A stretch of DNA of 36,905 nt from Acidobacteriota bacterium (lineage in GTDB: Bacteria; Acidobacteriota; Terriglobia; UBA7540): NCBI GenBank assembly GCA_003165315.1, contig PLSX01000068.1, positions 1-36,905 of the forward strand, in the 5' to 3' direction. A model generated the notes under the pieces. The model did no database searches and was not told the DNA's origin. It was given only the letters and a program-made list of their open reading frames with translations. Within the stretch, counting starts at the first letter, position 1. The number at the start of each line of letters is the position of its first letter. Shown piece by piece: positions 26,522 to 34,713 of the stretch. Made by a program: the position numbers and the translations under genes.

Positions 26522-28498
26522 TTATCCCCCGCTGGTATCGGCAGATCCCATACTGCCTGTGCTTGGCCCGGTCGACGAAGTCGACCAGGATATGGCGCTG
26601 GAAAACGAGCTGCCGAGCGATGTCAGGAAAGCGGACGCGGTAATCGGATTCCAATTAGGCCCGGAGTACCAAGCCGGGGAATACTCTTCCTGATCCTCTC
26701 GGGGCGTGCGAGCCAGCGCCGCGGCAAACTTCTCGCCCCAGATCTTTTCCACATTTAAAGCCAGCGCATAGGGCAGGAGCCTCTCAAACAATTCGGGAGT
26801 GAAGTTCGCGGACGCCTCCGGATCGCGCCGATCCCCTCCGATGGTAATCAGGAAGAGGCGTAAGCCTTCAATCTGGTCCACCAGGATATTGGCGGACAAG
26901 GTCTGGGACCTTAGTCGAAGGTGGAAGAAATAATTGATGCCGACAAAGAGCACCAGAATGGCGGCAACCCCGGGGGAAGCCGCCCACGCCAACACTCCTA
27001 AGCCAACCAACTCACCCAGGAAAAGGCCAAGGCATACGGCTCCGATGATGAAGGCCTGCTTCTTTGCTGTGGGAGCATGATGCGGGTCCGTAAAGGCATT
27101 CTGCCACGTGCCAACGGCAATCCCCGCCATCGCCAGACAGGCAACGCTCCACAACAGGACTCCGGTAGCTACCGGGACCAGGGCTACTTTTTGTACTCCC
27201 TGGATGGCGAGGCCGGAACGAATGACCGCCGCCAATGAAATCAACAAGCCGGGAACAACGTACCGGCTGGTGATGCGGAAATAGACCCAATCCAACTTGG
27301 CGCGCAGATGCTGGTGAAGCGCTTCCACAGCGCCTCCCACCAGGGCATGATTGCGGGGCTTCAGGGGAATGGGATCGCCCCCCGCAAACACTCTTTCCAG
27401 CACGAGCGTCTCATCGCCCGTCACCTCTGCTGGTACGGCGGGACCCGACCCAGGATCGATCCTCGCATGTCGACGTGTTTTTACCCGGCCCAAAATGTAG
27501 GATCCGGTTGCGTCCTCCAATATGGCCAACTGTTTCTTCACCGCCAGGTCCACCAGATTCACCACCATTGTTTTCTGGTCATAGGCCAGTCGCCAAATGT
27601 AGCGCAGGGCGGCGGGAGAAAATCCCCGGGGAGGCTCGGAGCGAGGCACCGTTTCGCCCCGGGAAAGCCCGCGTCCCGCGATGAACCACACCAGGATGTA
27701 GTAGACAAGGATCACGCCCAGCCCCAACAGGCCAACCAGGCTGGGCTGGTTGTCATCCAGATAGTATTGGTGCTTCTGCGCCTCTGTAGGGGGATGAACG
27801 AACCCTTTGGGCCAGCGAACCACCAGCGTCAAGCCTTCCGAGGGCGTGAGAGGGCGGGAGGTGCGAAAAGTGACGTTGCCTTGTCCATCAGCGGAGGCCG
27901 TAAAGTCGTTTTGCACTGAGCCCTGCCGCCCCGTGTAGCCATCCATCAGGATGGCACCCTGCGCGATGCCGCTGGGCAGATGAACAGTGGCCGTGGCGGC
28001 CTGAATGGGGAATTTCCACCCGTTGCCGGTCACGTCCCAATAAAGTTCATCATAGTCGGAAAAGAAACCTATCTCGCGATTGACCGTGTAGGCGAGTTCA
28101 TAGGTGTGCTCACCGGGAGGAATCGGTTGGCCGCTGTTCCCCATGTAGATCCTCAGTCCGTTCGCGAGCCGCTCCAGGTGAAAATCTTCCGGTTGATCGT
28201 CACGGTTTACTGAAAGGACTTCAAAATGGATGAGGTAGGGATTGCCAAAGCGGTCGTTGTAGCTTGTAGGAATTTCCCGGTAAATTCCATTCTTGATTTG
28301 CCCGCCCGTGGCCAGCACCGTGATACTTTCCCGTACCTGGAGAGTGCTGTCTGGACTTACCGCAATTTCACTGTCGAAGGAGATGATGCCTTCCGTTTTC
28401 GGCGGTGCGGGGCTTCCCTGTGCCCTCAAAGCGGCGGGGAACGTACACGCCAAGGCGGTGAAAAGGGTAAAATTCAGAACCGGGTTTCGTTTGATCAT
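26522..28498 (-). CDS. DUF2207 membrane protein
   Basis: About 658 residues from the ATG at 28498. This start gives a signal peptide (M-I-K-R-N-P-V-L-N-F-T-L-F-T-A-L-A-C) cut after L-R-A-Q, but its ribosome-binding site is poor, and the frame is open to 28621. The N-terminal half is the extracytoplasmic DUF2207 domain (E-G-I-I-S-F-D-S-E-I, G-I-Y-R-E-I-P, Y-E-L-A-Y-T-V, D-E-L-Y-W-D-V-T-G-N-G-W). It is followed by a membrane span near residue 275 and a cytoplasmic region, then more hydrophobic segments near residues 430-530. Family function is unknown; members are envelope proteins. The C-terminus is Ser/Thr/Gly-rich (S-S-F-S-S-A-I-S-W-S-T-S-S-T), shorter than the Gly-rich tails of many relatives. 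Confidence 0.85.
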   Translation of the reverse strand: MIKRNPVLNFTLFTALACTFPAALRAQGSPAPPKTEGIISFDSEIAVSPDSTLQVRESITVLATGGQIKNGIYREIPTSYNDRFGNPYLIHFEVLSVNRDDQPEDFHLERLANGLRIYMGNSGQPIPPGEHTYELAYTVNREIGFFSDYDELYWDVTGNGWKFPIQAATATVHLPSGIAQGAILMDGYTGRQGSVQNDFTASADGQGNVTFRTSRPLTPSEGLTLVVRWPKGFVHPPTEAQKHQYYLDDNQPSLVGLLGLGVILVYYILVWFIAGRGLSRGETVPRSEPPRGFSPAALRYIWRLAYDQKTMVVNLVDLAVKKQLAILEDATGSYILGRVKTRRHARIDPGSGPAVPAEVTGDETLVLERVFAGGDPIPLKPRNHALVGGAVEALHQHLRAKLDWVYFRITSRYVVPGLLISLAAVIRSGLAIQGVQKVALVPVATGVLLWSVACLAMAGIAVGTWQNAFTDPHHAPTAKKQAFIIGAVCLGLFLGELVGLGVLAWAASPGVAAILVLFVGINYFFHLRLRSQTLSANILVDQIEGLRLFLITIGGDRRDPEASANFTPELFERLLPYALALNVEKIWGEKFAAALARTPREDQEEYSPAWYSGPNWNPITASAFLTSLGSSFSSAISWSTSSTGPSTGSMGSADTSGG

Positions 28499-28657
28499 TG
28501 AAGCCACAATTATTGCGCCCAGCAGTGTGGCCGCAGGACTGCCGCACTTAAACTTCTTGTTGGATTGAAGGTGCCAATTTCGCGGCTCGGCAGTCCGAGG
28601 CGATTGCCGCTGCGAGCGCACGCCAACACCTTCCAGCTTTCAGACTGCCCGCACAAT

Positions 28658-29497
28658 TCATTCGTTGGATCTTGTTCCATCATCGAGCCCCTTGGGTCGA
28701 AACGTCCTGCCCGCCTGGACAGCCGTGAACCGGCGTGACACCAGGCGCTCTGCGAACACCATGGCCTGATTGATGAACCCGGTGATGGCTACGCTCCTGC
28801 CGCCGTCAAACGCCCGCAAGCCGGCTTCCACCACATCCTCCGGCGATGCCAAACCGCCGGGGAAATCGGTCTTGCTGAATTTCCCGGCTTCAAAGAAATT
28901 GGTAGCCGTGCCGCCTGGGCACAGTGCCAGTACCTTTACGCCATATCCCCGAACCTCCTCCGCCAGCCCCATGGAAAAGCTGGTGACGTAGGCTTTGGTG
29001 GCGGCGTACACGCTGCTGTAGGGCACGGGTTGAAAGCTGGCGGTGGAAGATATGTTGATGACACCTCCTCCACGCCTCTCCAGCATGGCGGGCAGCAGCA
29101 GGTAGGTGAGCTCGGTGAGCGTTGCGATGTTCAAGCGGAGCATTTCTGCCTGCCGATCCAGCGGCAACTTCCAGAATTGGCCGTGGGCGCCGAACCCCGC
29201 ATTGTTCACCAGAAGGTCCACCGCAATCCCACGTTCATCAAGGGCGGTCGCCAGCCGCTGTGCCGCGCCCTCAAGACTAAGGTCCTGCTCAATCACTTCA
29301 ATTCGTAGGGAATGGCCTGGTGCGAGTTCGCTCTTCAGCGCCTCCAACTTATCCTTCGACCGCGCCACCAGCGCCAGATTCCGGCCGCGTACTGCCAGGG
29401 CCCGGGCAAAGCAAGCTCCAATGCCGCTGGAGGCCCCTGTAATCAAGGCGGAACCGGCCGGTGAATTTGCGCTGCTTGGGCTGAGTGGAGCAGACAT
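28658..29497 (-). CDS. SDR-family oxidoreductase (YbbO/DltE-like)
   Basis: A 279-residue classical short-chain dehydrogenase with AGGAGG about seven bases before its ATG. Motifs seen are L-I-T-G-A-S-S-G-I-G (cofactor), L-V-N-N-A-G-F-G-A-H-G, N-I-S-S-T-A-S (catalytic Ser) and Y-A-A-T-K-A-Y (catalytic Tyr/Lys). Then comes L-C-P-G-G-T-A-T-N-F-F. The pattern Q-D-L-S (DxS after the second strand) and G-F-G-A-H-G-x-F place it in the DltE/YbbO-like group, which often reduces aldehydes, retinoid-like compounds or ketoacyl substrates with NADPH. Substrate is not known. It follows the PfkB gene on the same strand, 129 bases downstream. It is not closely similar to the SDR at 8784. Confidence 0.85.
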   Translation of the reverse strand: MSAPLSPSSANSPAGSALITGASSGIGACFARALAVRGRNLALVARSKDKLEALKSELAPGHSLRIEVIEQDLSLEGAAQRLATALDERGIAVDLLVNNAGFGAHGQFWKLPLDRQAEMLRLNIATLTELTYLLLPAMLERRGGGVINISSTASFQPVPYSSVYAATKAYVTSFSMGLAEEVRGYGVKVLALCPGGTATNFFEAGKFSKTDFPGGLASPEDVVEAGLRAFDGGRSVAITGFINQAMVFAERLVSRRFTAVQAGRTFRPKGLDDGTRSNE

Positions 29498-29626
29498 CTT
29501 TCATCCTCCTGGGAGTGAGACCGCGAAACTGCCGCCTTCAAGACACCCAGTAAACCGGAGTTCCGACGTTATTTGGCACTCCAGGAAAAGGTGGCCGCAT
29601 CGCGGCCGCACTGCAAGGCGCTGTGC

Positions 29627-30634
29627 TTACACAGTTGGTCCGGAGCAATACATTTTGTTCACATGCCTTGCCCCCGTGGCCATCAATTGTTCCGCCTCTG
29701 CCTGGGACTTGATTCCACCGCGCGCGCCCAACACCGTACAATTCAGCGCGGCCATGGCGTTGGAGAAGTCGAGCGCGCGGGTAATTTCCCATCCCGCCAG
29801 CAGTGCGTAGGAAAATGCGCCGTGGAAGACGTCGCCCGCGCCCGTCGTATCCACTGTCTCCACGACGAATCCAGGCGAATAGAGAAACCGGCCCTCATGG
29901 TAAACCAGGGCGCCATCGCGGCCCAGGGTCATGCCTGGCGTGCGCACGTGATAGACGCTTGCCATGTTTTCCAGCACCTTAAAGGGGTCTGCGTGGCCAG
30001 TCACCGCCGGCAGGAATTGCGTGGAGGCAATCAGGTAATCGATATAGGGGAAAAGCTTTTCCACGTTCTTGTAAACGGTGTCGAGGTCCGCCACCACCGG
30101 AATTCGCGCCCGGCGGGCCACTCGTGCCGCCACCAGCGCGGAATCCACATCGCAGCCATCCAGATGGAGCAGGCGTGCGGAGGTGATGGCCGCGGGCGTA
30201 ATCTCCTCGGGCTGAACCGTCAGCCTGGCGTCTCGATCCCAGAAAATGGTGCGCTCACCCGTTGCCTGGTCGACGATGATATAGCCGTACTGCGTAGGAA
30301 CGCCGCGCATCAACTTGATGTGCCCCATTTCAAAACCCTCACGGCGCAGGCTGTCAAGCTGGAACCGGCCGCCGGGGTCGTCTCCAACCTTTCCAATGTA
30401 CCGGACCTTCAACCCCAGGCGACTGCATGTGACCATTGCCGTCGCCATCTGCCCCCCGGCCTGCATGGACGCTCCCACCACGCGGACCTTTCCCCCCAGC
30501 GCAGGAAACTTGGGAACCGTCATCACCGTGTCCGTCGCATTCAGACCCAGACCAACCACATCAACTTTAGCGTGAGCCAATTCTCCCTCCGTGACGTTGC
30601 GTGCCCCATACTTTAACACTGTTTGCTTTTCCAT
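29627..30634 (-). CDS. PfkB-family carbohydrate kinase
   Basis: A 335-residue ribokinase-like sugar or nucleoside kinase. The ATG at 30634 is the likely start, because the family begins here (V-D-V-V-G-L-G-L-N-A-T-D); the frame extends to 30868 across the neighbouring divergent gene. The N-terminal glycine-rich motif is seen as G-A-S-M-Q-A-G-G-Q-M-A-T-A near residue 54. The C-terminal PfkB signature is D-T-T-G-A-G-D-V-F-H-G-A-F, with catalytic Asp268. The substrate (ribose, fructose, ketodeoxy acid, tagatose or adenosine) cannot be told from motifs. It is transcribed divergently from the aldolase gene with only 66 bases between starts, so the two may share control. A role as 2-keto-3-deoxy-acid kinase is a possibility. 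Confidence 0.85.
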   Translation of the reverse strand: MEKQTVLKYGARNVTEGELAHAKVDVVGLGLNATDTVMTVPKFPALGGKVRVVGASMQAGGQMATAMVTCSRLGLKVRYIGKVGDDPGGRFQLDSLRREGFEMGHIKLMRGVPTQYGYIIVDQATGERTIFWDRDARLTVQPEEITPAAITSARLLHLDGCDVDSALVAARVARRARIPVVADLDTVYKNVEKLFPYIDYLIASTQFLPAVTGHADPFKVLENMASVYHVRTPGMTLGRDGALVYHEGRFLYSPGFVVETVDTTGAGDVFHGAFSYALLAGWEITRALDFSNAMAALNCTVLGARGGIKSQAEAEQLMATGARHVNKMYCSGPTV

Positions 30635-30700
30635 GGACGAAGCCTGAACGCCTGACTTAAACTTGTGGCGGTTAATTCTTGACTTATAAGGAGAATGTTC

Positions 30701-31522
30701 ATGTCTGCTGAAAATACTCCCGTTTCGGGCGGCATTGTCAATCCTCTCAAAATCGCTCTCGCTGAAGGGAAAGCCGTGATTGGGAGCACCGTTACAGTGG
30801 CAAGCGCGGAGACCGCAGCCCAGGTGGCGGCGCTGGGTTTTGATTTCCTCTGGATCGAGATGGAGCACAGTCCCATCACGCTTGAAACGTTACGCAACAT
30901 CGTGCTGGCAACACGCGGTCTGAAGGCGGTGCCGATTACGCGGGTGCCCGTGAATGAACTGTGGACCGCCAAGCGCGTTCTGGACGCGGGCTCCCTGGGC
31001 GTAATTTTCCCGTTCTGCAGCACCCCTGAACTGGCGCAGCAGGCGGCAGCGGCGTGCAAGTATCCTCCGCTCGGCAAGCGCGGTTCGGGGCCGGCTCTGG
31101 CGTCATTCCGCTGGCCCGCGCCCGAGGGTTACCACACATTTGCTGACAACAACGTGATCGTCGTGGGCATCATTGAGCAGGAGTTGGGGTTGGAGAATGT
31201 GGAGGCGATTGCAGCCACGCCCGGCGTGGACGTTCTCTTTGTGGGAACCAGCGACCTCTCCTTCTCCATGGGTCTGCGCGGAAATACAGGGCATCCCCGC
31301 GTTCAGGAAGGCTTGAAGCGTGTGGCAGCCGCCGCCAAAGCCAATGGCAAGTATGTTGGATTGCCGGTCAAAGATGCGGAGATGATCAAGAAGTATATCG
31401 ACTGGGGCTTCCAGTGGTTCCAAACCACCACGGAACTGGGGCTGATGGCGCGTGGAGCTCAGCAACTTCTGGAACCCCTCGGCCGGTCAGCCGAAGCCCT
31501 GCAAAAAGGACTGCTGTACTGA
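30701..31522 (+). CDS. HpcH/HpaI-family aldolase, probably 2-keto-3-deoxy-L-rhamnonate aldolase
   Basis: A 273-residue class II pyruvate aldolase. The ATG at 30701 lies seven bases after AAGGAG; the ATG at 30695 is only one base from it. Residues expected of the family are His56 in M-E-H-S-P, Arg81 in I-T-R-V-P, Glu159 in I-I-E-Q and Asp185 in V-G-T-S-D-L-S-F-S-M-G. The last two should bind the divalent metal. The motif Y-P-P-L-G-K-R-G-S-G matches the loop of RhmA/YfaU and HpaI enzymes. The reaction would be cleavage of 2-keto-3-deoxy-L-rhamnonate to pyruvate and L-lactaldehyde. HpaI-type substrates remain possible. RhaT, two rhamnosidases and AldA in the same window support the rhamnonate substrate. 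Confidence 0.83.
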   Translation: MSAENTPVSGGIVNPLKIALAEGKAVIGSTVTVASAETAAQVAALGFDFLWIEMEHSPITLETLRNIVLATRGLKAVPITRVPVNELWTAKRVLDAGSLGVIFPFCSTPELAQQAAAACKYPPLGKRGSGPALASFRWPAPEGYHTFADNNVIVVGIIEQELGLENVEAIAATPGVDVLFVGTSDLSFSMGLRGNTGHPRVQEGLKRVAAAAKANGKYVGLPVKDAEMIKKYIDWGFQWFQTTTELGLMARGAQQLLEPLGRSAEALQKGLLY

Positions 31523-31536
31523 TCGGATCATAATTC

Positions 31537-32811
31537 TCACCCCAGGAACCCGTGGAACCGCGCAGGCGAAATTGCATAGCCGGGGAAGATACCTGCGGTG
31601 TCGGTCACTCCGAGATGGCGGGTGGCCACTTCCGCAAAGACATCGCGAAAGTCGGAAGTCAGCGCCAGATCGCGTCCTTCGTGGAGCTGATGCTCTTTGA
31701 GCCCCGGCCACTTGCCGTAAACTTTGCCACCCTTCACTGGTCCGCCCATTACGAACATGGCATTGGCATGCCCGTGGTCGGTTCCGCGGTTGCCGTTCTC
31801 GCGGGCGGTGCGCCCAAACTCCGACATGGTGAGGACCGTGACGTCCGCCATGCGGTCACCCAGATCCTGATTAAACGCCGCCAGGGCATCGCCAAATTCC
31901 TTCAGGCGGCTGGCAAGCTGGCCATTCACTCCGCCTTCGTTCACGTGATGGTCCCAGCCACCCACTTCCGTAAAAGCAATCTCAAGGCCGGCATCCGATT
32001 TGATGAGTTGAGCAATCTGCTTCAAGCTTTTTCCCAGGGGGCCGCGCGGATATTGGGCGCCGTTTTCCGGCTTGTATTCGGCAATCTGAATACGCTGAAG
32101 GGTGGAGATGGCTTCAAACGTCTCATGAGCGGTGCTGGAAAGCAGATGGTCCGGGGCCGAGGCATACATCTCTTCAAAAGCTCCAGCCAGCAATTGCACG
32201 CCGCGAGCGGGATGAATGGCATTGCCTGCCAGGTGGAAGCCCTGTAAATCCTCGGTGCAGAGGCATGGGGCGGTGCCCATCATCGTGCGCGGCGTGGAGG
32301 CGGCAAAGGCCACGGCACGGAAGGGCGTGGCGTCTGCCTGCGGTGCGCTTTGCAAAAAGCGGTTCAGCCAGCCATCGGGGGTGGACTTTACTCCCGGCGT
32401 TGCCGATTCCATATAATCCTGCGCATCAAAGTGTGAGCGCGTTGCGTCCGGCGAGCCGGCGGCATGAATAATCGCCAATTGGCGTGAGTCGAACAGAGGC
32501 TTTAAGGACGACAGGCTGGGGTGCAGGCCAAAGAAACCGTCAAGATCAATCGCGCTGGGGCCTGCATCACTACGCGTACTGGGCTCCGGGATGGCGATAG
32601 TTGGGCGCAGAGCGTGATAATCCTTTTCACCGAACGGAATAACGATGTTCAGTCCATCGGCCGCGCCACGTTGGAAGATGGCCACGAGGATTTTCTTCCG
32701 GCTGGATTGCTCCGCGGCAAAAGCCGCCCGCCGCAAGAAGCTGGGAACAACGGCCGCCCCGAAAAGGCTGAGGCCCGAGTTTTTCAAAAAGTAGCGTCGA
32801 GAGATGCTCAT
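31537..32811 (-). CDS. DUF1501 protein, Tat-exported
   Basis: A 424-residue protein. The ATG follows GAGG by five bases. The N-terminus S-I-S-R-R-Y-F-L-K-N-S-G-L-S-L-F-G-A-A-V-V-P is a twin-arginine signal. The DUF1501 domain (alkaline-phosphatase/sulfatase-like fold) is indicated by K-I-L-V-A-I-F-Q-R-G-A-A-D-G-L-N, E-V-G-G-W-D-H-H, M-S-E-F-G-R-T-A-R-E-N, and G-T-D-H-G-H-A-N-A-M-F-V-M-G-G. The His/Asp-rich motifs suggest a metal-dependent hydrolase, but no member has a well-established substrate to my knowledge. It almost always pairs with DUF1800, as here, where it is downstream of it on the same strand. Its coding end lies 15 bases from the convergent end of the aldolase gene. Confidence 0.9.
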   Translation of the reverse strand: MSISRRYFLKNSGLSLFGAAVVPSFLRRAAFAAEQSSRKKILVAIFQRGAADGLNIVIPFGEKDYHALRPTIAIPEPSTRSDAGPSAIDLDGFFGLHPSLSSLKPLFDSRQLAIIHAAGSPDATRSHFDAQDYMESATPGVKSTPDGWLNRFLQSAPQADATPFRAVAFAASTPRTMMGTAPCLCTEDLQGFHLAGNAIHPARGVQLLAGAFEEMYASAPDHLLSSTAHETFEAISTLQRIQIAEYKPENGAQYPRGPLGKSLKQIAQLIKSDAGLEIAFTEVGGWDHHVNEGGVNGQLASRLKEFGDALAAFNQDLGDRMADVTVLTMSEFGRTARENGNRGTDHGHANAMFVMGGPVKGGKVYGKWPGLKEHQLHEGRDLALTSDFRDVFAEVATRHLGVTDTAGIFPGYAISPARFHGFLG

Positions 32812-32829
32812 GTAGCCTCACAAAAAAGA

Positions 32830-33114
32830 AGGTGTTAGGTGTCAGGTTTTAGGTGCCAGGGAAAAGCGAGGGGTTAGGGATTAGGTTTTAGGGGTTAGGA
32901 AGAAGGTGGTGTTTCTATACACCATGCGCCTGACTCCTTAATTTCCCAATCCTCAAAGACCCGATGCCTTGCCGTCGATGCTGATCGCCTGTTTTCGCCG
33001 AACCCTTAAACTTAATCCCTAACCTTTCGATCTTCCCTAACACCTTGCTTTCCCAAACCCCTAACCCCTAAAACCTAATCCCTAATGCCTGGTTCTGCCT
33101 GACACCTAACACCT
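32830..33114. repeat. Inverted-repeat element made of TTAGG-like units
   Basis: Between the DUF1800 and DUF1501 genes lies a 285-base block with two nested perfect inverted pairs. The outer pair is AGGTGTTAGGTGTCAGG (32830-32846) with its exact reverse complement at 33098-33114. The inner pair is 26 bases long, 32874-32899, beginning TTAGGGATTAGG, with its exact reverse complement at 33060-33085. Both arms are degenerate runs of (G)TTAGG-type units; the right side has further CCCTAA units near 33014-33042. The 160 bases between the inner arms contain a small hairpin (GGTGT, ACACC near 32905-32923) and no gene. The block fills almost the whole 324-base gap between the two genes, so it would lie in their shared transcript. 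It resembles a non-autonomous mobile element or a family of intergenic repeats. Confidence 0.8.
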
Positions 33115-33135
33115 GGAACCTGACGCCTTCTTTTC

Positions 33136-34713
33136 CTATCTCCTCTGAAACTCCGGCGACCCGATCAGCAGCGCGGCCATCAGCGTGGTCTGGGGGAATT
33201 TAAGCGGGATGCCGCTTCCCCCTTTGTCCAATCCATCCAAACTCTTCATTACGGCGGACTGGGTTTGATCGGAAACATTGCCGCCCAGGGTCCTCTGCAC
33301 CAGGTGACTCCAGACCGCCTGCGAATCTTCCGAAGGCGTCAACGCTTGCAGGTTCAACTGGGTTCCGGGGATGCGGTTGGCTGCGAGCGCCATGGAGAAG
33401 TTCATTCGCGCCAGCAAGGTCCCCGTGTTGATCCAATTGTTGGCGCGGTCAGGGAATCCTGTGGGCGCCTGGTATTGGAAAAGCGGCTGACCCATGTGCA
33501 TGATGTGGCCCATCAGGGGAGCGTCGGCATTGGTCTCTGCGCTCAAGCTTCGCAACGAGCTGGCTACAAGCTCGAAAGGTGATTTCACTTTGGCCCGGAA
33601 GGCGGCCTCGGAATTGAATTCCCGCGAGGTCAGCAATTCCCGCAAAACCGCGGAAATATCGCCATGCGACTTGGCAAATGTGTGGGCAGTACGATCAACA
33701 ATGGATGCGGGCGGATCGTCGGCCACAAAGTGGCGGCAGAGTTTGAGCGAAATAAAGTGTGCCGTGGAAGGGTGCGCTGCCAGAATCTTCAGCACCTGCC
33801 TTGCATCTTCGACGCCGCCAGGGCCTTTGATTTTGTGGCCCAAAACCGTCTTTTCACCGTCATCATGAAGGCGCGGCCGGAAGATGAACCCGCCGCCCTG
33901 GCGCGGGCCGTCGATGGTCCAACCAGTAAAGCAGCGCGCCACCTCCCGCACGTCCTGCTGAGTGTAGCCGCCGTCGACGCCAAGAGTGTGAAGCTCCATC
34001 AACTCGCGCGCATAGTTTTCGTTCAGTCCGCGGCGTTCCGCTTGTGGGCGCCTGGCGTTGGGTCTTGGCGCTGCCGCTTTGGGCGCAACGCTTAACCAAT
34101 TGTCCAAATAGAAAAGCATGGCCGGGCTCTCCGCCGTGGCGGCGAGGAGGTCGGAAAAGTTTCCCAGGGCGTGGGGCCGGATGGTGTCGTGCTCGAAGGC
34201 AGTCATCAGCCACTTATCGACTCCCTTGCCGGCATAAATATTGAAATGGTTCATCCAGAATTGAACCATCATCTCTTGGAGCTGGCGCTGGCTGTAGGCG
34301 GCGCGCCAAAGTTGTTCGCGGCCCAATTCCATCAGGATTCGGCGGGGGCCGTCGGGTTCCATGGTTGACATTGCGGGAGCGGCCGGCTTGGCCATCGCAT
34401 CCTGATCGGGAGGCTTTGCGGGTTGCCCTTCCATTCGCTGCTGATTGGACTCCTGAATCTTTCGCTGCTTGGGGGCGGGGAAGTCCTCCATCAATTCCGC
34501 AGCACTCATCGTGAGCGTGGGGAGGGCTGCAATCTTCTGCTCCACCTCAGAGTCATCAATCTTCTCGGGATGGAGCTGCTCGTCCAGATACCCTTTGACA
34601 CCGAGCTGCTTGAGCTTGTCCACGTCCTGAGGCCGCGGTCCAAACGTGGTTCGGCTAAGAAAGTGCCATTCGGCCAAATCGAGTGGGAGTTTTGGGTTCG
34701 CGTTATCTTCCAT
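33136..34713 (-). CDS. DUF1800 protein
   Basis: A 525-residue protein of the DUF1800 family, recognised from W-H-F-L-S-R-T-T-F-G-P-R-P-Q-D-V, F-W-M-N-H-F-N-I-Y, N-E-N-Y-A-R-E-L-M-E-L-H-T-L-G-V-D-G-G-Y-T-Q-Q-D-V-R-E-V-A-R-C-F-T-G-W, and Y-Q-A-P-T-G-F-P-D. The family function is unknown; genes are nearly always beside DUF1501 genes, and both products are thought to act outside the cytoplasm. This copy starts directly with the domain and shows no signal peptide, unlike many relatives. A Pro/Lys/Gln-rich insert lies near residues 85-110. The ribosome-binding site is poor. It is upstream of DUF1501 on the same strand, separated by the inverted-repeat element. Confidence 0.88.
   Translation of the reverse strand: MEDNANPKLPLDLAEWHFLSRTTFGPRPQDVDKLKQLGVKGYLDEQLHPEKIDDSEVEQKIAALPTLTMSAAELMEDFPAPKQRKIQESNQQRMEGQPAKPPDQDAMAKPAAPAMSTMEPDGPRRILMELGREQLWRAAYSQRQLQEMMVQFWMNHFNIYAGKGVDKWLMTAFEHDTIRPHALGNFSDLLAATAESPAMLFYLDNWLSVAPKAAAPRPNARRPQAERRGLNENYARELMELHTLGVDGGYTQQDVREVARCFTGWTIDGPRQGGGFIFRPRLHDDGEKTVLGHKIKGPGGVEDARQVLKILAAHPSTAHFISLKLCRHFVADDPPASIVDRTAHTFAKSHGDISAVLRELLTSREFNSEAAFRAKVKSPFELVASSLRSLSAETNADAPLMGHIMHMGQPLFQYQAPTGFPDRANNWINTGTLLARMNFSMALAANRIPGTQLNLQALTPSEDSQAVWSHLVQRTLGGNVSDQTQSAVMKSLDGLDKGGSGIPLKFPQTTLMAALLIGSPEFQRR

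Noticed and set aside
29573-30616. 347-codon open frame on the plus strand
   Set aside because: Antisense to the PfkB kinase gene, with His/Arg-rich composition and no recognisable motif.
30663-30690. TTGTGG and TATAAG as promoter of the aldolase gene
   Set aside because: The -10 box would overlap the ribosome-binding site AAGGAG, so the transcript would start after it.
32830-33114. CRISPR array or true telomere
   Set aside because: The units are irregular, there are no equal spacers, and the two sides are inverted rather than direct repeats; flanking genes continue on both sides, so it is internal.
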